A stretch of 64,000 nt of DNA from Clusia tigrina (Eukaryota; Arthropoda; Insecta; Diptera; Clusiidae). The first letter of the stretch is position 1. Each line of letters begins with the position of its first letter. Below are positions 25,780-37,554 of the stretch, piece by piece. The notes under the pieces are model-generated. The model saw only the letters and a list, made by a program, of their open reading frames with translations. It had not been told where the DNA came from and did not search any database. The position numbers were made by a program, and so were the translations under genes. The stretch lies in contig OV050030.1 in NCBI GenBank assembly GCA_920105625.2, forward strand, positions 102,083,698 to 102,147,697. Direction: 5' to 3'.

Positions 25780-26175
25780 GTGATTGCAGATTGCGCTGGC
25801 GATATATACGAAAGATTATCGTCTTTCAAGGGCAGCAATTTCATAGTGTACAAAGCGACAACGAACTGTTGAGTTATCATCATCTGAAGCCGAGTTATAG
25901 TATGGATTAAACGCGTGAAGATCCAGTTAGTTCCGGAATCAGCACATCCAATGGTGATTTACTGCGACAAAAAAAGCGCAATTCATATTGCAACTAACAG
26001 TTGTTCTGCCCTCGAACGAAGTAAAAGAGGAATTTATTCGTGAGAAACTAGACAATGGAAATATAAAATATTTATATATTTCTACAAACGCAATGTTAGA
26101 TGATATTCTTAACAAAGGAATCATTTTCAATAATCTCTCGTCTTTTACTAATGAATTTAGCTTCAAATAACTATT
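25780..26175 (+). pseudogene. copia-like RNase H C-terminal remnant (left arm)
   Basis: Three frames give, in order, DFAGDIYERL-like, LSSSEAEL (near 25880), YCDKKSAIHIATNS (near 25965-26000) and FIREKLDNGNIKYLYIST with LDDILNKG (26030-26125). These are the RNase H landmarks of Ty1/copia polyproteins. Only this last domain remains next to the LTR-like remnant, implying a large internal deletion. 26176-26555 beyond it is AT-rich and may include the other LTR. Confidence 0.6.
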
Positions 26176-26555
26176 TTGCAAAAAAAAAAAAAAAATTAAT
26201 TTAGATTCATAAATTTTTAAGTTGCGTAACTTCTGTTAGAATCTTAATTACAAATTCCCCTTAATGCACATTTACCTATGTAGCAAGTCTTGTACTTTTT
26301 TATAATAAAGCAAGACTTACTTTTTCTTCATTTCTGTTCGCTAAACTAAACGCTTATGTATTTTTTTTTACCTAACAACAATTAGACACACCTGTTTCTA
26401 TCTCATGCCATATTTTATAAGTTGTCATTACATCAAACGCCTTTGGTGGCGACCTATAACGCAGGTACACCAGATAGTATTGACTGCTTCTCCTCACAGC
26501 GATTCACTGAGTTTTACACTAAATAGCATACAACGCGCCATCTCATATTGTCTTA

Positions 26556-27070
26556 CCCTACGTCTCCACGGGCAATTTTTGATGGCATGCCATTGGCAAT
26601 TTCAAGCAAATTGCCAATGGAGACTGCAAATTGCTTCAAGTTGGCCATTTATGTTATGAAATATTTTATGCCATAAATTGCCAATGTGCTGTGTTGCAAT
26701 CATTTGTCATTTTGTATGTTTGACAGCCATTTTTCTTTTTTTCGTGACGCTCACAGTGGCAGCATCGTAGAACATTTCAGTTTTACCGCGTCTATTAAAT
26801 TAATTTAAGCGCTAAAATGTATAGAGAGTGTGCATTTGCATTCTTTGTAATAAAGGATTCACCCAGAATTTTGGTTTCCTTCTTTTTTCCTCTTCAATGT
26901 ATAAATAAAAAAATTTTTCAAGCGCGGGCACAGCGAACTAGATTGCTTGACGACATTTTCAAAATTACGATGGCATAACATCGCAATGTCCACCATTAAA
27001 ATATTGCCAACCATTGCAATCAAATTTGACAGATGTTATGCCATCAAAAATTGCCCGTGGAGACGTGGGG
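26556..27070. mobile_element. MITE, PIF/Harbinger-like (complete)
   Basis: 515 bp with 33-bp terminal inverted repeats: CCCTACGTCTCCACGGGCAA... at 26556 and its complement ending ...CGTGGAGACGTGGGG at 27070, with one mismatch. It is flanked by TTA on both sides (26553-26555 and 27071-27073). A 3-bp TTA/TWA duplication is typical of PIF/Harbinger. There is no coding capacity. An inner hairpin CCATTGGCAATTT / AAATTGCCAATGG lies at about 26590-26622. The inner end of the left arm (26658) falls inside it. Confidence 0.75.
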
Positions 27071-27079
27071 TTATGTAGT

Positions 27080-27245
27080 TGATGCGTCTCTGCTTGTTGG
27101 CTGAAAAACATTATTTATATATTCAGCAAAAGCGCTACCCTTTTCTGCATCAGATCTGGCCCAATTGCCGATATCGGCCTTTCCTTTTTTTTGTGGTTTC
27201 CATAACGAAGAGTCAGTTTCTTCTCATGGTCTATTTTTCCTGTTG
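27080..27245 (-). pseudogene. small jockey-like ORF2 fragment in the spacer
   Basis: The minus strand reads SSLWKPQKK..., then NWARSDAEKGSAFAEYINNV followed by FQPTS. This corresponds to the NGNWARSDAEKGIAFANHLE block between endonuclease and RT of the jockey-like element at 201-2912 (about 1340-1395). It is very short and frame-shifted near the A-run. Confidence 0.65.
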
Positions 27246-27636
27246 AACTGAGTGCTGGTGCAATTTTCTTTTTGTTTTGACTAGTTGCTGTATTTAAATT
27301 GAGGTTATTTTTTTAATAGGTTTAGTATGTGTTTGTCTTGTATGTTGTTTGGGATATTTAAAAATAATGCTCATACAGATTCATTTATTTGTGAGTTGGT
27401 TTGCAATAGTAAGTTTTGGCTAGGGTGAAAACTGACGTACTTGCAAAACTTTGCTCAATTTGGAAGTGTATTGGATATTATTATTTGCACTTAAGTTAAT
27501 GTGTAATTATTACAGGTGAGTGGTCCGAAGATAAATCAAAATCATCAAAGTCCACTGCTGCTATAAATTTATTTTGTTCCTGAAGAATTTACGATTGGAA
27601 AAAACTACCTGTGCGCTATCCACGAAAACGTGGTAA

Positions 27637-27998
27637 GTGAACAGATCTGGAGAACAACACCTGATATCAGCTGATGGAACAACAGATTCATGTGGACGAA
27701 ATATAGCGAATTTGCTAGTCGGAAAATTAACAAAGGAACCCACTACTCCCTACATGGTTACCTGTAAGGTGCTAGAAAAAACAACACATTCCACTGTTGC
27801 ATGCTTCATAAATGATTCCATTAAATATTTGTTTCCCGATTCTTCTGTGGATGAAAAAATTTGCATCTTTATTTCGGATGCTACACTATATATGATGAAA
27901 ACTGACACATTCTGCAAGCTTTTTTCCAAATTTACTGCACACTATCTATTTAGCTCACGGATTTCATCGCCTTAAAGAAGCAATAAGGAATGAATTTC
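27637..27998 (+). pseudogene. hAT-transposase-like fragment cut at the arm boundary
   Basis: The frame reads [19 protein letters not shown], then [29 protein letters not shown] and [14 protein letters not shown], and after a frameshift near 27945 [16 protein letters not shown] up to 27998. The sequence D-x-T-T-D-x-x-G-R-x-I-A-N, VLEKTxHST, ISDAxxYM, then (C)LAHGxHR, is the central part of hAT-type transposases and of insect proteins derived from them. The fragment ends precisely where the right arm begins. Whether it was a transposon or a domesticated gene cannot be told. Confidence 0.55.
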
Positions 27999-28101
27999 CA
28001 TAACATAAATGGCCAACTTGAAGCAATTTGCAGTCTCCATTGGCAATTTGCTTGAAATTGCCAATGGCATGCCATCAAAAATTGCCCGTGGAGACGTAGG
28101 G
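27999..28101. mobile_element. truncated PIF/Harbinger-like MITE (right arm)
   Basis: About 103 bp matching the first 103 bp of the complete MITE at 26556-26658, inverted, ending in ...GAGACGTAGGG with TGA in place of the TTA target copy. Confidence 0.8.
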
Positions 28102-28482
28102 TGAGATAATATGAGATGGCGCGTTGTATGCTATTTAGTGTAAAACTCAGTGAATCGCTGTGAGGAGAAGCAGTCAATACTATCTGGTGTACCTGCGTTA
28201 TAGGTCGCCAACAAAGGCGTTTGATGTAATGACAACTTATAAAATATGGCATGAGATAGAAACAGGTGTGTCTAATTGTTGTTAGGTAAAAAAAAATACA
28301 TAAGCGTTTAGTTTAGCGAACAGAAATGAAGAAAAAGTAAGTCTTGCTTTATTATAAAAAAGTACAAGACTTGCTACATAGGTAAATGTGCATTAAGGGG
28401 AATTTGTAATTAAGATTCTAACAGAAGTTACGCAACTTAAAAATTTATGAATCTAATTTAATTTTTTTTTTTTGCAAAATAG

Positions 28483-28875
28483 TTATTTGAAGCTAAATTC
28501 ATTAGTAAAAGACGAGAGATTATTGAAAATGATTCCTTTGTTAAGAATATCATCTAACATTGCGTTTGTAGAAATATATAAATATTTTATATTTCCATTG
28601 TCTAGTTTCTCACGAATAAATTCCTCTTTTACTTCGTTCGAGGGCAGAACAACTGTTAGTTGCAATATGAATTGCGCTTTTTTTGTCGCAGTAAATCACC
28701 ATTGGATGTGCTGATTCCGGAACTAACTGGATCTTCACGCGTTTAATCCATACTATAACTCGGCTTCAGATGATGATAACTCAACAGTTCGTTGTCGCTT
28801 TGTACACTATGAAATTGCTGCCCTTGAAAGACGATAATCTTTCGTATATATCGCCAGCGCAATCTGCAATCACAA
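28483..28875 (-). pseudogene. copia-like RNase H C-terminal remnant (right arm)
   Basis: Mirror of 25780-26175 with the same frame breaks; minus strand reads FIREKLDNGNIKYLYIST near 28600. Confidence 0.6.
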
Positions 28876-28960
28876 TATCCAGTAATAAATGTTATTTCCT
28901 ATTGCAAAACAAGCTATTTACTTAATGTTTCTTTCAAGTACCTAATTACTCACTTGACAG

Positions 28961-30610
28961 TTGTTGGGTGTTGGGGCGGTGTATGGTGTGCTCGCCTAGA
29001 TTTTACTCGCTGTAGGACATTTACTGGGCGCTTGATTGCAGCCAGAGTCCACTCTGGGTTTTTCCTAACCGCGCGAGCTGAAACGCGATCAAGTTTAGTT
29101 TTTAGAAGACTTTCTTTATTCGTTAAACACCTGCTTATAAACTACTTATTATATTATATTTAATTCCATGACATTTGACACAATAAAGCTATACTTATGC
29201 TAACAAAGTTAACTAAAAGACATAATTATAAAAGAGTCAAATATCGCTCCTAGTCGGAGCATAGGGCGGTCACAAAAGCTCTCCAACGGTTTCTATCAGC
29301 AGCCAGGTGTCTTATTTCGTTCCAGGTGGCTCTGTGGTGACTTTCGGCGTGGATAGTGCGTACCCATGTTTGTCGTGGGCGTCCTGCTTTCCGACTACCA
29401 TGTGGGTTCCATTGAAAGGCCATCTTTGCAATGTTTGTGTCTTCTCTACGCAGAATGTGCCCTATCCAGCTCCACTTGCGTCTTTTAACTTCTGTGTCAA
29501 TAGGCTCGCTATTGGTGAGGCGCCACAAGTTTTCGTTCATGATCGTTGTCGGCCAGAAAATGCGGCAGATTCTTCGTAGACATTTGTTGACAAAAGTTTG
29601 AAGTTGTCGAGTTATTTGTTCTGAGACCAACCATGTTTCAGACCCATACAACAGAACAGGTTTTATGCTGGTGTTAAATATTCGTATTTTTGTGCGCAGC
29701 GATATCACACGAGAACGCCAAATTCGATCTAAATTCCGGAATGCAGACCGTGCTTTGTTTATGCGTGCTGCCACATTAGATGTTGCACCCCCATATTTTG
29801 TTATGTAGCTACCAAGGTAGCAGAAGCTGTCAACGTCCTCAATGTTGATGGTGGAGTTATCATTTGTCAGTACAGTGAGTGGAGGTGTATTTGCAGTTTG
29901 CAGTCGCAAAAGTTTAGTTTTGGAGAAGTTGATTTTGAGGCCAGCTGCATGAGCGTTTACGGCTAGTTGGCGTATTCTTGACGAGGCGCCTGCTAACGTG
30001 TGCGTCATGAAACAGATGTCATCAGCGTAGTCCAAATCGCTGAGCTTTTGGTTTAATCTCCACTGCAACCCCTCCTCCGTCTCCGCATTAGTACGCCTAA
30101 GGACATCATCCAAGACCACTATAAACAACAGTGGTGACAGAACGCACCCCTGCCTAACGCCTCTGTTTATATTAAAGTTGGCACTATTTTTACCTTTATA
30201 ACGCACACTAAGGTTCGCGTCTTTATATAGGGCCTTAATGAGTTCGATGATCTTGTCCGGAACTCCGCAATTTTGTAGAGAGCGCCATATAGCGTCTCTG
30301 TTAACCGTGTCAAACGCACGTTCGAAGTCCACGAAAAGGAGAAATAGTGGCGATGTCCATTCGACAGATTGCTCCACAATTATGCGTAAAGTGTTGATGT
30401 GGTCCACGCAAGATCGGTTAGGTCTGAACCCATTTTGTTCACGCCGTAACTGGCTGTTGAGTATACCTGACACTCTATCTAAGATGATAAGAGCTATAAA
30501 GTACTTACATTCATATTATCGTTTTTTAATGTTCTACTTTATTATTTCTAATTGCGCTACATTGTTATTTTTAATTGCCCTACTCTTTGGTTTGCACAGT
30601 CTACAATTGT
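28961..30610 (-). repeat. copia-like LTR remnant split by an RTE LINE (right arm)
   Basis: Mirror of 24040-25692. RTE-flanking copies of the target are TAAACTACTT (29138-29147) and TAAAGTACTT (30497-30506). Confidence 0.5.
29148..30496 (-). pseudogene. 5'-truncated RTE-like LINE with open RT frame (right arm)
   Basis: Minus-strand open frame of 407 codons (29250-30473) with the same motifs as the left-arm copy: FVDFERAFDTVNR, GVRQGCVLSPLLF, LDYADDICFM, FCYLGSYIT, LLYGSETWLV, IGHILRRED and GRPRQTW. It is intact from RT motif 1 to the C-terminus, but the endonuclease half and any start region are absent, so it is a 5'-truncated insertion rather than a working element. Target duplications flank it. 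Confidence 0.87.
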
Positions 30611-30734
30611 CCACCAATGCAATCATCGAGTGGCACACTTTTGGGAAAGTGCCGACCAGTCAGTAGTGAAAGTTCATTGCAGGTCAATTGTCAAATGCGC
30701 GAGTTATGTTCCCACCTACAGTGTCAACGATTAC

Positions 30735-31914
30735 TACACCCGCATCGCCACCACCAACTGAACCACTTGGAACCCAACCACATAACCACTAGCAAGTTCG
30801 ACAATTCCAGAATTGCAACAGCAGCGTACATAACCGAGCAACTCAACCATATAATATACTAGCATGTTCAACAGATTTAAAAATGCAACGACAGCATAAC
30901 AGCATGCAGCGAGCAACTGCGATTTCAACGACCACATTAAACACACACACAGAATTAGGTAAACAAACTTTCTAAACACACACACACACAATATATTTAG
31001 AGTATATATTTCTTTATTACATAGATACAATATATTTAGAACATATACTTATAGATATAAGCTTATAATACACATATGTAACATACTTAAAGTATAGATA
31101 TAAGCTAATAATATACCTAGATATAAGCTTACATAGCACATTTAGAGTATATAAAGAATCGATATTCAGAATAAAATACACTTGGTACACTACACTGAAA
31201 CTAAATAGTCTTCTCTTATCAAAGAATAGATGGGCATCTTTGGACGCCCTACATCTGGACATTAGATAGAATTTAATTCAGCTTGAACAAGTTAATAACT
31301 TACTTGGTAGGAACAATTCGGCCTGTATATTTATAAAGTTTGGAAATTGATTAATTCAGCTTAAATAGTTGGAACCTTCTTGATCGGAATAATTCGGCAT
31401 CCTTTGGACGCCTGTATCTTTTCGAGTTGAGGAACTAACATATTAGTTCAGCTTAAATAAATTAGAAAAACTAATATTATTTTTGTGTGTAGTACCGGCT
31501 AAGTCGGTACTCCTGACTAACGGTGCACACAAGTTGGAATAGAGTCAGCAGTGACGGAATATCACAAGCGAATCTCTAACACTGAGAGCACATCAGTGTC
31601 AGCCTCCACAGGTAGAACAAACCGGCGACAGTCAGGGGACGAGCAACATTAATATTAAGCAGAAATACAGCAACATTAAGCAGAAATATTAATACAGCAA
31701 TATTTCACAGCAACATTTAGCAGAAACAATATTGCAACATTAATACAGCAAAATTAAGCAGAGACAACACGGCAACATAAAGTAGAGACAACACGGCGAC
31801 ATTTACCAGAAACAGAAATACCATAAAAACATAAACGCTTACAGTATGAAGCACAACAACACTACATTTGGGCTACAATCTACTGGATATAAGTCAAAAA
31901 CTGAATAATTTATA

Positions 31915-31917
<3 letters not shown>
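30735..31917. repeat. unidentified repeat-rich segment (right arm)
   Basis: Mirror of 22738-23935, with the same degenerate tandem units, AGTACCGGCTAAGTCGGTACT palindrome (31490-31512) and AAGCTGAA-type repeats. Confidence 0.5.

Positions 31918-32005
<88 letters not shown>
31918..32005. repeat. (TA)n microsatellite, about 44 units (right arm)
   Basis: Shorter counterpart of 22584-22737. It is followed by ACTCGTATATA before the LTR, sequence that the left arm lacks. Confidence 0.97.
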
Positions 32006-32006
<1 letters not shown>

Positions 32007-32015
32007 TCGTATATA

Positions 32016-32329
32016 AGTTAACACACCTCACATTTAAACTTTGATGATAAACCGAAAAACAAAAGTCTCGTATTTCATCTTGCGAAACTCCACAAAATTG
32101 TGTTCCCATTCTTTTGTGCTGACATGGCACACGCGCCGCTTAAATGTTGCATGCAGGTACAACGTGAGCAGCTGCAGCAGCGACGCCCCGGTGAAGCAGC
32201 GACGATAAGCTTAGGTTTAAGTATTTAAAATTCTGTTAAGTTAGTTCTAAGTTGAATTCGGAGAAATAAAGGAGTAAGCTCCCAAAAAAATAATTTTTTT
32301 TAATAAAATTAACGCAAGTTAATTTAACT
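32016..32329 (+). repeat. 5' LTR of the errantivirus-like provirus (right arm)
   Basis: 314 bp, AGTTAA...TTAACT. It includes AATAAAGGAGTAAGC (poly(A)-signal-like) near 32264 and ends directly at the PBS. No clear TATA box was assigned. Confidence 0.92.
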
Positions 32330-32346
32330 GGCGCCCGAGCAGGGAC
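32329..32346 (+). other. primer binding site, tRNA-Lys type (right arm)
   Basis: TGGCGCCCGAGCAGGGAC, adjacent to the LTR end and sharing its final T. The 18 bases are complementary to a lysine tRNA 3' end. Confidence 0.82.
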
Positions 32347-32957
32347 CAGCGGTAACAGTGCACATAAAAAGTGAAACGCTCAAGGAAAAGGTTGAAAATA
32401 AAAAGTAAACTATTGAGCAGACGCACTAATTGGAGATCTTGGAAATTAAATAGTAAAGAGGCCCCCAAGTAGAGATCATCAAAAAGGACCAGAGCCGACG
32501 TACTTAATAACCCCAGGAGACCACCGCTGGACATAATAATGTTAAGACTAACAGTAATTTGTTTCATGTAAGTTATAAAAATAAGAAAATAAATTTACTT
32601 AGAGGAAATTTGAAAAATATACTTAGAAAGAATTTCATTGAAAGAAAAGTTTAACTTAAAAAAAATATCAAATAAGAGAAATTAATTAAAATTTAAAAGT
32701 GTTCAAATTAGTAAAAGCAAATTGAAATTGAATTGAAGGAATATCTCATGAGAAAAATGTATTGAAAATTAGAATTAAGAAAAATAATGAAATTTTTTTT
32801 TTAAACGAATATTAGTGAAAAGCTTGAGAAAACTTTTATTGAAAAGAAATTTGAGGAAACAAATTTATTAAATAGTTCTTATTATTGAATATTAGTAAAC
32901 TATTAAAGGATAGAATTTTAATATTTATAAATAACTATAAATAAAACATTTATAAAA
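32347..32957 (+). other. provirus leader (right arm)
   Basis: About 610 bp of AT-rich untranslated leader before the gag ATG at 32958; no conserved reading frame. Confidence 0.7.
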
Positions 32958-34400
32958 ATGGAGGAAGAAATCCTAGAGAGATTTAGGAGATTAGGAATTT
33001 CAACTGATCAACCAACTTCCCAACAACCAAATCCTCCACAAACTTCCCAACCAAACGCCCAACTATCAAACACTCAATTTATTCAGGAAATAGTACAGCA
33101 AGTCATGAATCGCATGACCAACAGTGACGATGGGAACATGCGTAATACAGAAATAACCGTAAACGCGACGAACGTTAACGAACTTGACAGGATACCGGAC
33201 ATGGTAAAGTGCTTGAGGGAATTTTGCGGCCGACCAGCAGAATTCAACTCATGGCGCAAAACAGTAGACCGAATTCTCGATGTTTACAGAAGTTTTCAAA
33301 ATACTCCAAGGTATAAGACACAAAATTATCGGTGATGCCGACACGGCTTTGGAATCCTATCGGACTCCATTAGATTGGCCACAAATTAGGATGTGTCTGA
33401 TGCTACATTATTCCGACAAGCGGGATATAGGTACACTTGAGTACCAATTAACGACCTTGACTCAGCTTCACCAGGATATAGCGACATTCTATCAGATGGT
33501 ATATCAGCATCTGTCGCTGATCCTTGATAAAATATCATGCCTTGACATTAGCGAAGAAGCAATTCGTGCCATGACCAACTCTTATAGAGAGAAGGCTTTG
33601 GACACCTTCATTCGTGGGCTTAACGGCGACTTACCACGATTGCTAAGTATTCGTGAACCCTCTCTTTGCCACAGGCACTGCACCTTTGTCAAAAACTGGA
33701 AAATATGACCTTCAGGTTAAACTATGCGCACGGCGCAAACAGACACCTTACTAACATGCCAACACCCCAACGACCTCCACGGCAACCAATAAACTTTAAA
33801 GGACAACGTTTTTATCCAGAACTAGCCTACGCTCCACCTCCTCCACCACGTTCCCATAGATCTCAACAACATTTGAATCAATTCAATAATAGATTTAACT
33901 ATAACCGACCTATCCCGTTCCAACAAAATTACTCACCACAAGCAAATTACAATAGGTTTGGAAATAATCGACATTTCCCAGCAAATCCTGTTGGATTTAA
34001 CAATCGACCCAACCTACCACCCAAGCCACCGGTCCCAATGGACATCGATAGTTCTATACAAACAAAACAAGTAAATTATCAAAATAGGCCACAGCAGAAT
34101 TTCCCTCAAAAGCGTTCAGGAGTTAGTCAGATGACGCATCCGACACTGAGGAAAATACAACGCAATTATTATCTAAACACAGACTACCCAAGTGAGTCAG
34201 GTAACAACATTGAGTTCGACTATAATCCAAATTGTCCAAATTATTATCCGAATTTATACACAGGTTATCCAATCGAACCAGATAACCACAACGAATTTCA
34301 TCTTAATGCAAGTTGTCCAAATAATGAACAAGAAAATGATATACAACCTAACGACGATCCAAATAACATTTTTCCTGAAAAAGATAATGTTAATTTTTGA
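32958..34400 (+). pseudogene. gag: errantivirus-like gag remnant (right arm)
   Basis: Starts at ATG 32958 (MEEEILERFRRLG). It is frame-broken near 33290-33335 as in the left arm, and again near 33660 where one A of CCTCTACTTTGCC is lost (CCTCTCTTTGCC), a lesion absent from the left arm. The third piece (33666-34400) is Pro/Asn/Gln-rich, with PPRQPINFKGQRFYP and FNRPNLPPKPP-like stretches, ending in Asn-rich repeats (YPNLYTGYPIEPDN). The likely -1 shift into pol is at AATTTTTGAG (34392-34401). Confidence 0.8.
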
Positions 34401-37400
34401 GAATAAGTCCGTCTTCACTTCCATGTGTTGAATACACGACTAGAAGCGGAGACAAGATAGAATTTTTAATCGATACAGGATCGAATAAAAATTACACTCA
34501 ATCCACTAGAATTAGGTATTTTTTTAAGAACGAAACCCCTTTTAAAGTTTGCTCTGTTGCAGGAGAGATAGAAATAAAGTATCATACATATTCGAATATT
34601 TTCGGCCAAAGAACAGACAATCTAAAATTTTATATTTTGCCTACATTATCCTCCTTCCACGGAATAATAGGGAACGACACCCTTAAGGAATTAAAGGCCA
34701 CTATTCACACCGACAAAAATTTCATGACCATATTCCCAAATACTAAAATACCTCTAAAACAAAAAATCTCACAAGAAGTTAATACAGTTTGCATAAGGTT
34801 ACCACATTTATCACAGGCACAACAGCATAAGTTAAAGAACATTATTAAACATTGTCCAAATTTATTTTCGGATCCGGATGAAAAACTCACCTATACAACA
34901 TTAGTTAAGGGTGAAATCCGCACTACTTCTGAAACACCAATATATTCTAAGCCATACCCTTACCCAATGGCATTAAAAGGAGAAGTCGAACGTCAGGTAG
35001 AAGAACTCCTTGCCAATGGGATAATAAGGAAATCCAAATCTCCATATAACTCTCCCGTTTGGATAGTCGATAAAAAAATGGATACCTCCGGTGAGAAGAA
35101 ATATCGTATGGTAATCGACTACCGAAAAATAAATTCTGTAACCATTCCCGATAGATATCCGATACCAGAAATTAACGAAGTTTTAGCCAACCTCGGTGAA
35201 AACAAATTTTTTACAGTTATTGATTTAAAAAGCGGTTTCCACCAAATACTCCTTCGCGAATCGGATATAGAAAAGACAGCATTTTCCATAAACAATGGAA
35301 AGTATGAATTTTTGCGCCTTCCTTTCGGGCTCAAAAACGCGCCCTCTACGTTCCAAAGAGCTTTAGACGACATTCTCCGACAACATATAGGCAAAAGATG
35401 TTACGTCTATATTGATGACGTAATAATATTTGGCAAAAATGAAGAAGAGCATTTACATAATTTAGAGCTTGTATTTGAAACACTAGAGGAAGCAAACATG
35501 AAAATCCAATTAGACAAATGCGCTTTTCTAAAAAATGAAGTGGAATTTTTAGGATATGTTGTGAGTGCAGAAGGAATCAAGACAAATGTGAAAAAAGTAG
35601 AAGCAGTTAAGAATTTTCCAATACCCAAAAATTTAAAAGAACTCCGATCGTTTTTGGGAATGTCTGGCTACTACAGGAGATTCATCAGAGACTACGCAAA
35701 GATAGCCAAACCACTCACTGCTCTTCTGCGAGGAGAAGCAGGGAATGTTTCAAAAAACACATCAAAAAAGAAATTAAGTGCACTAGACAACGAGGCAATA
35801 GATGCATTTAATAAAATCAGGAATATCAAATGATATCAAAGGACATCACCCTCATTCATCCAGATCTTTCCAAAGATTTCGAGCTAGCAACTGATGCATC
35901 AGATTATGCGATTGGTGCCGTACTATCGCAAGATAATAGACCAATCACATTTATATCCAGAACACTTTATAAATCTGAAGAGAATTATGCGACAAATGAA
36001 AAGGAGATGCTAGCCATCATATGGTCATTGAATTCTCTTAGAAATTATTTATACGGCTCAAAAAATATTAAAAAATATACACCGATCATCAGCCCCTCAC
36101 ATACGCATTAAGATCGAAAAATACGAATAGTAAGATGAAACGGTGGAAATCAATTTTAGAAGAGTGTAATTATGAATTAATGTACAAGCCTGGACACGCT
36201 AATGTAGTAGCAGATGCTCTCTCAAGGATACCTATTCAGATAAATTCACTTACACCAACTCTTCATAGTGACGAAAGCTCTTCACATGACCTTATTCCAT
36301 GTGCAGAAGTGCCCATTAATGTATTTAAAAACCAGATATTTTTTAAACAAGATGATACGTCAACACACCAGTTCAAGATTATATTCCCTACAATCCATAG
36401 ACATATTATAACAGAACCAGAATACAACGAACAGATTCTTATTTCCCATTTGAAACGATTTCTTAATCCATCTGTCATAAATGGAATTCACACAGAAGAG
36501 AGAATTATGGGTGTAATTCAAAACTTTTATCCGCAGCACTTTACTAGTTATAAAGCTCGATATACGCAAAAATTAGTTGAAGATGTTACAAATGAAGAAG
36601 ACAAAGAAAATATTATATTAGAATTTCATAAACGAGCACACAGGAACGCTACAGAAAACAAAATTCAAATACTAGAAAAGCATTATTTTCCAGGGATGCT
36701 TAGTAAAATCAAACGAATAATAACAAATTGCAACACTTGTAAGGAAAACAAATATGAAAGGCATCCAAATCAACCAAAACTAAATTAAACGCCACTACCC
36801 ACCTTTCCCGGTCACACAGTCCATATTGATATATTTTTAACCGAGGGAAAAATAGTTATGACTGCGTTAGATAAATTTACTAAATATGCGCAAACTAAAA
36901 TGTTAGTTAGCAGAGCAATAGCAGATATTAGAAGACCATTAAGAGACATCATATTTTACTTTGGCGTACCCAAGCTAATAGTCATAGATAACGAACCCTC
37001 ACTTAATTCCGCCACAATTAAATTTATGATGCAGGACGAGCTTGGAATAGAAGTTTATAGTACGCCACCATATAAGAGTCAGGCGAATGGACAAGTAGAA
37101 CGGTTCCATTCTACACTTGTCGAAATAATGCGCTGCATTAAAGAAAATGGAGGACATAGAAATTTTGAAGAACTCCTAGAACGATCAGTATCAGAATATA
37201 ACCATACAATTCATTTAATTACGCGAAAACGACCAGTTGACTTATATTTTAATAGAAATGTTTCATTTACTCCCGACGACATAGAAAAAACGAGACAAGA
37301 TAATATAGGAAAATTAGCAAACAAACAGAAGAAAGATATTGAATACCATAATAAAAATAAACAGGAACCAAAAACGTATCTCCCCGCACAGGTTATTTTT

Positions 37401-37532
37401 GTAAAACGAAATAAAAGATTAGGAACTAAACTATCCAAACCATACACTAAGGAAATAATAAAAGAAAATAGAAACAGTACTATGTTGACAGAGAAGAATC
37501 AACTAATACACAAAAGCCGAATACGAAATTAA
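34397..37532 (+). pseudogene. pol: errantivirus-like pol remnant: PR-RT-RNase H-IN (right arm)
   Basis: First piece 34397-35833 (478 codons): protease LIDTGSNKNY near residue 25; RT with MVIDYRKINSVTI, FTVIDLKSGFHQ, LPFGLKNAPSTFQRALDDIL and YVYIDDVIIFG; connection FLGMSGYYRRFIRDY. A frame change at 35833 leads to RNase H (35830-36111) with ELATDASDYAIGAVLSQ and KEMLAIIWSL, which breaks in an A-rich run near 36070 (two extra A compared with the left arm). Then 36135-36788 has the integrase zinc finger (HKRAH, CNTCKEN), a TAA at about 36786, and the integrase core at 36858-37532 with TALDKF, VIDNEPS and SQANGQVERFHS (the D-D-E set) and an RNKRLGTKLSKPY tail. Confidence 0.87.
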
Positions 37533-37554
37533 GATCCAATCCCTATCATTCCTT

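Larger units (their letters stand above)
26659..27998. other. spacer of the giant inverted repeat
   Basis: 1,340 bp unique to the centre: the rest of the MITE, a small jockey-like fragment, about 400 bp of unassigned sequence (27245-27636, with the poly-T and T-rich runs) and a hAT-like fragment that stops exactly at the right arm's edge. Confidence 0.85.

Noticed and set aside
27480..27530. TATTACAGGTGAGTGG as splice sites of a host gene
   Set aside because: No coding sequence with family support flanks it; the neighbouring coding pieces are transposon fragments in other orientations.
28961..29100. TTGTTGGGTGTTGGGG as the start of a plus-strand copia LTR
   Set aside because: The neighbouring copia coding pieces and the AATAAA signal are on the opposite strand, so this is more likely an LTR 3' end read backwards.
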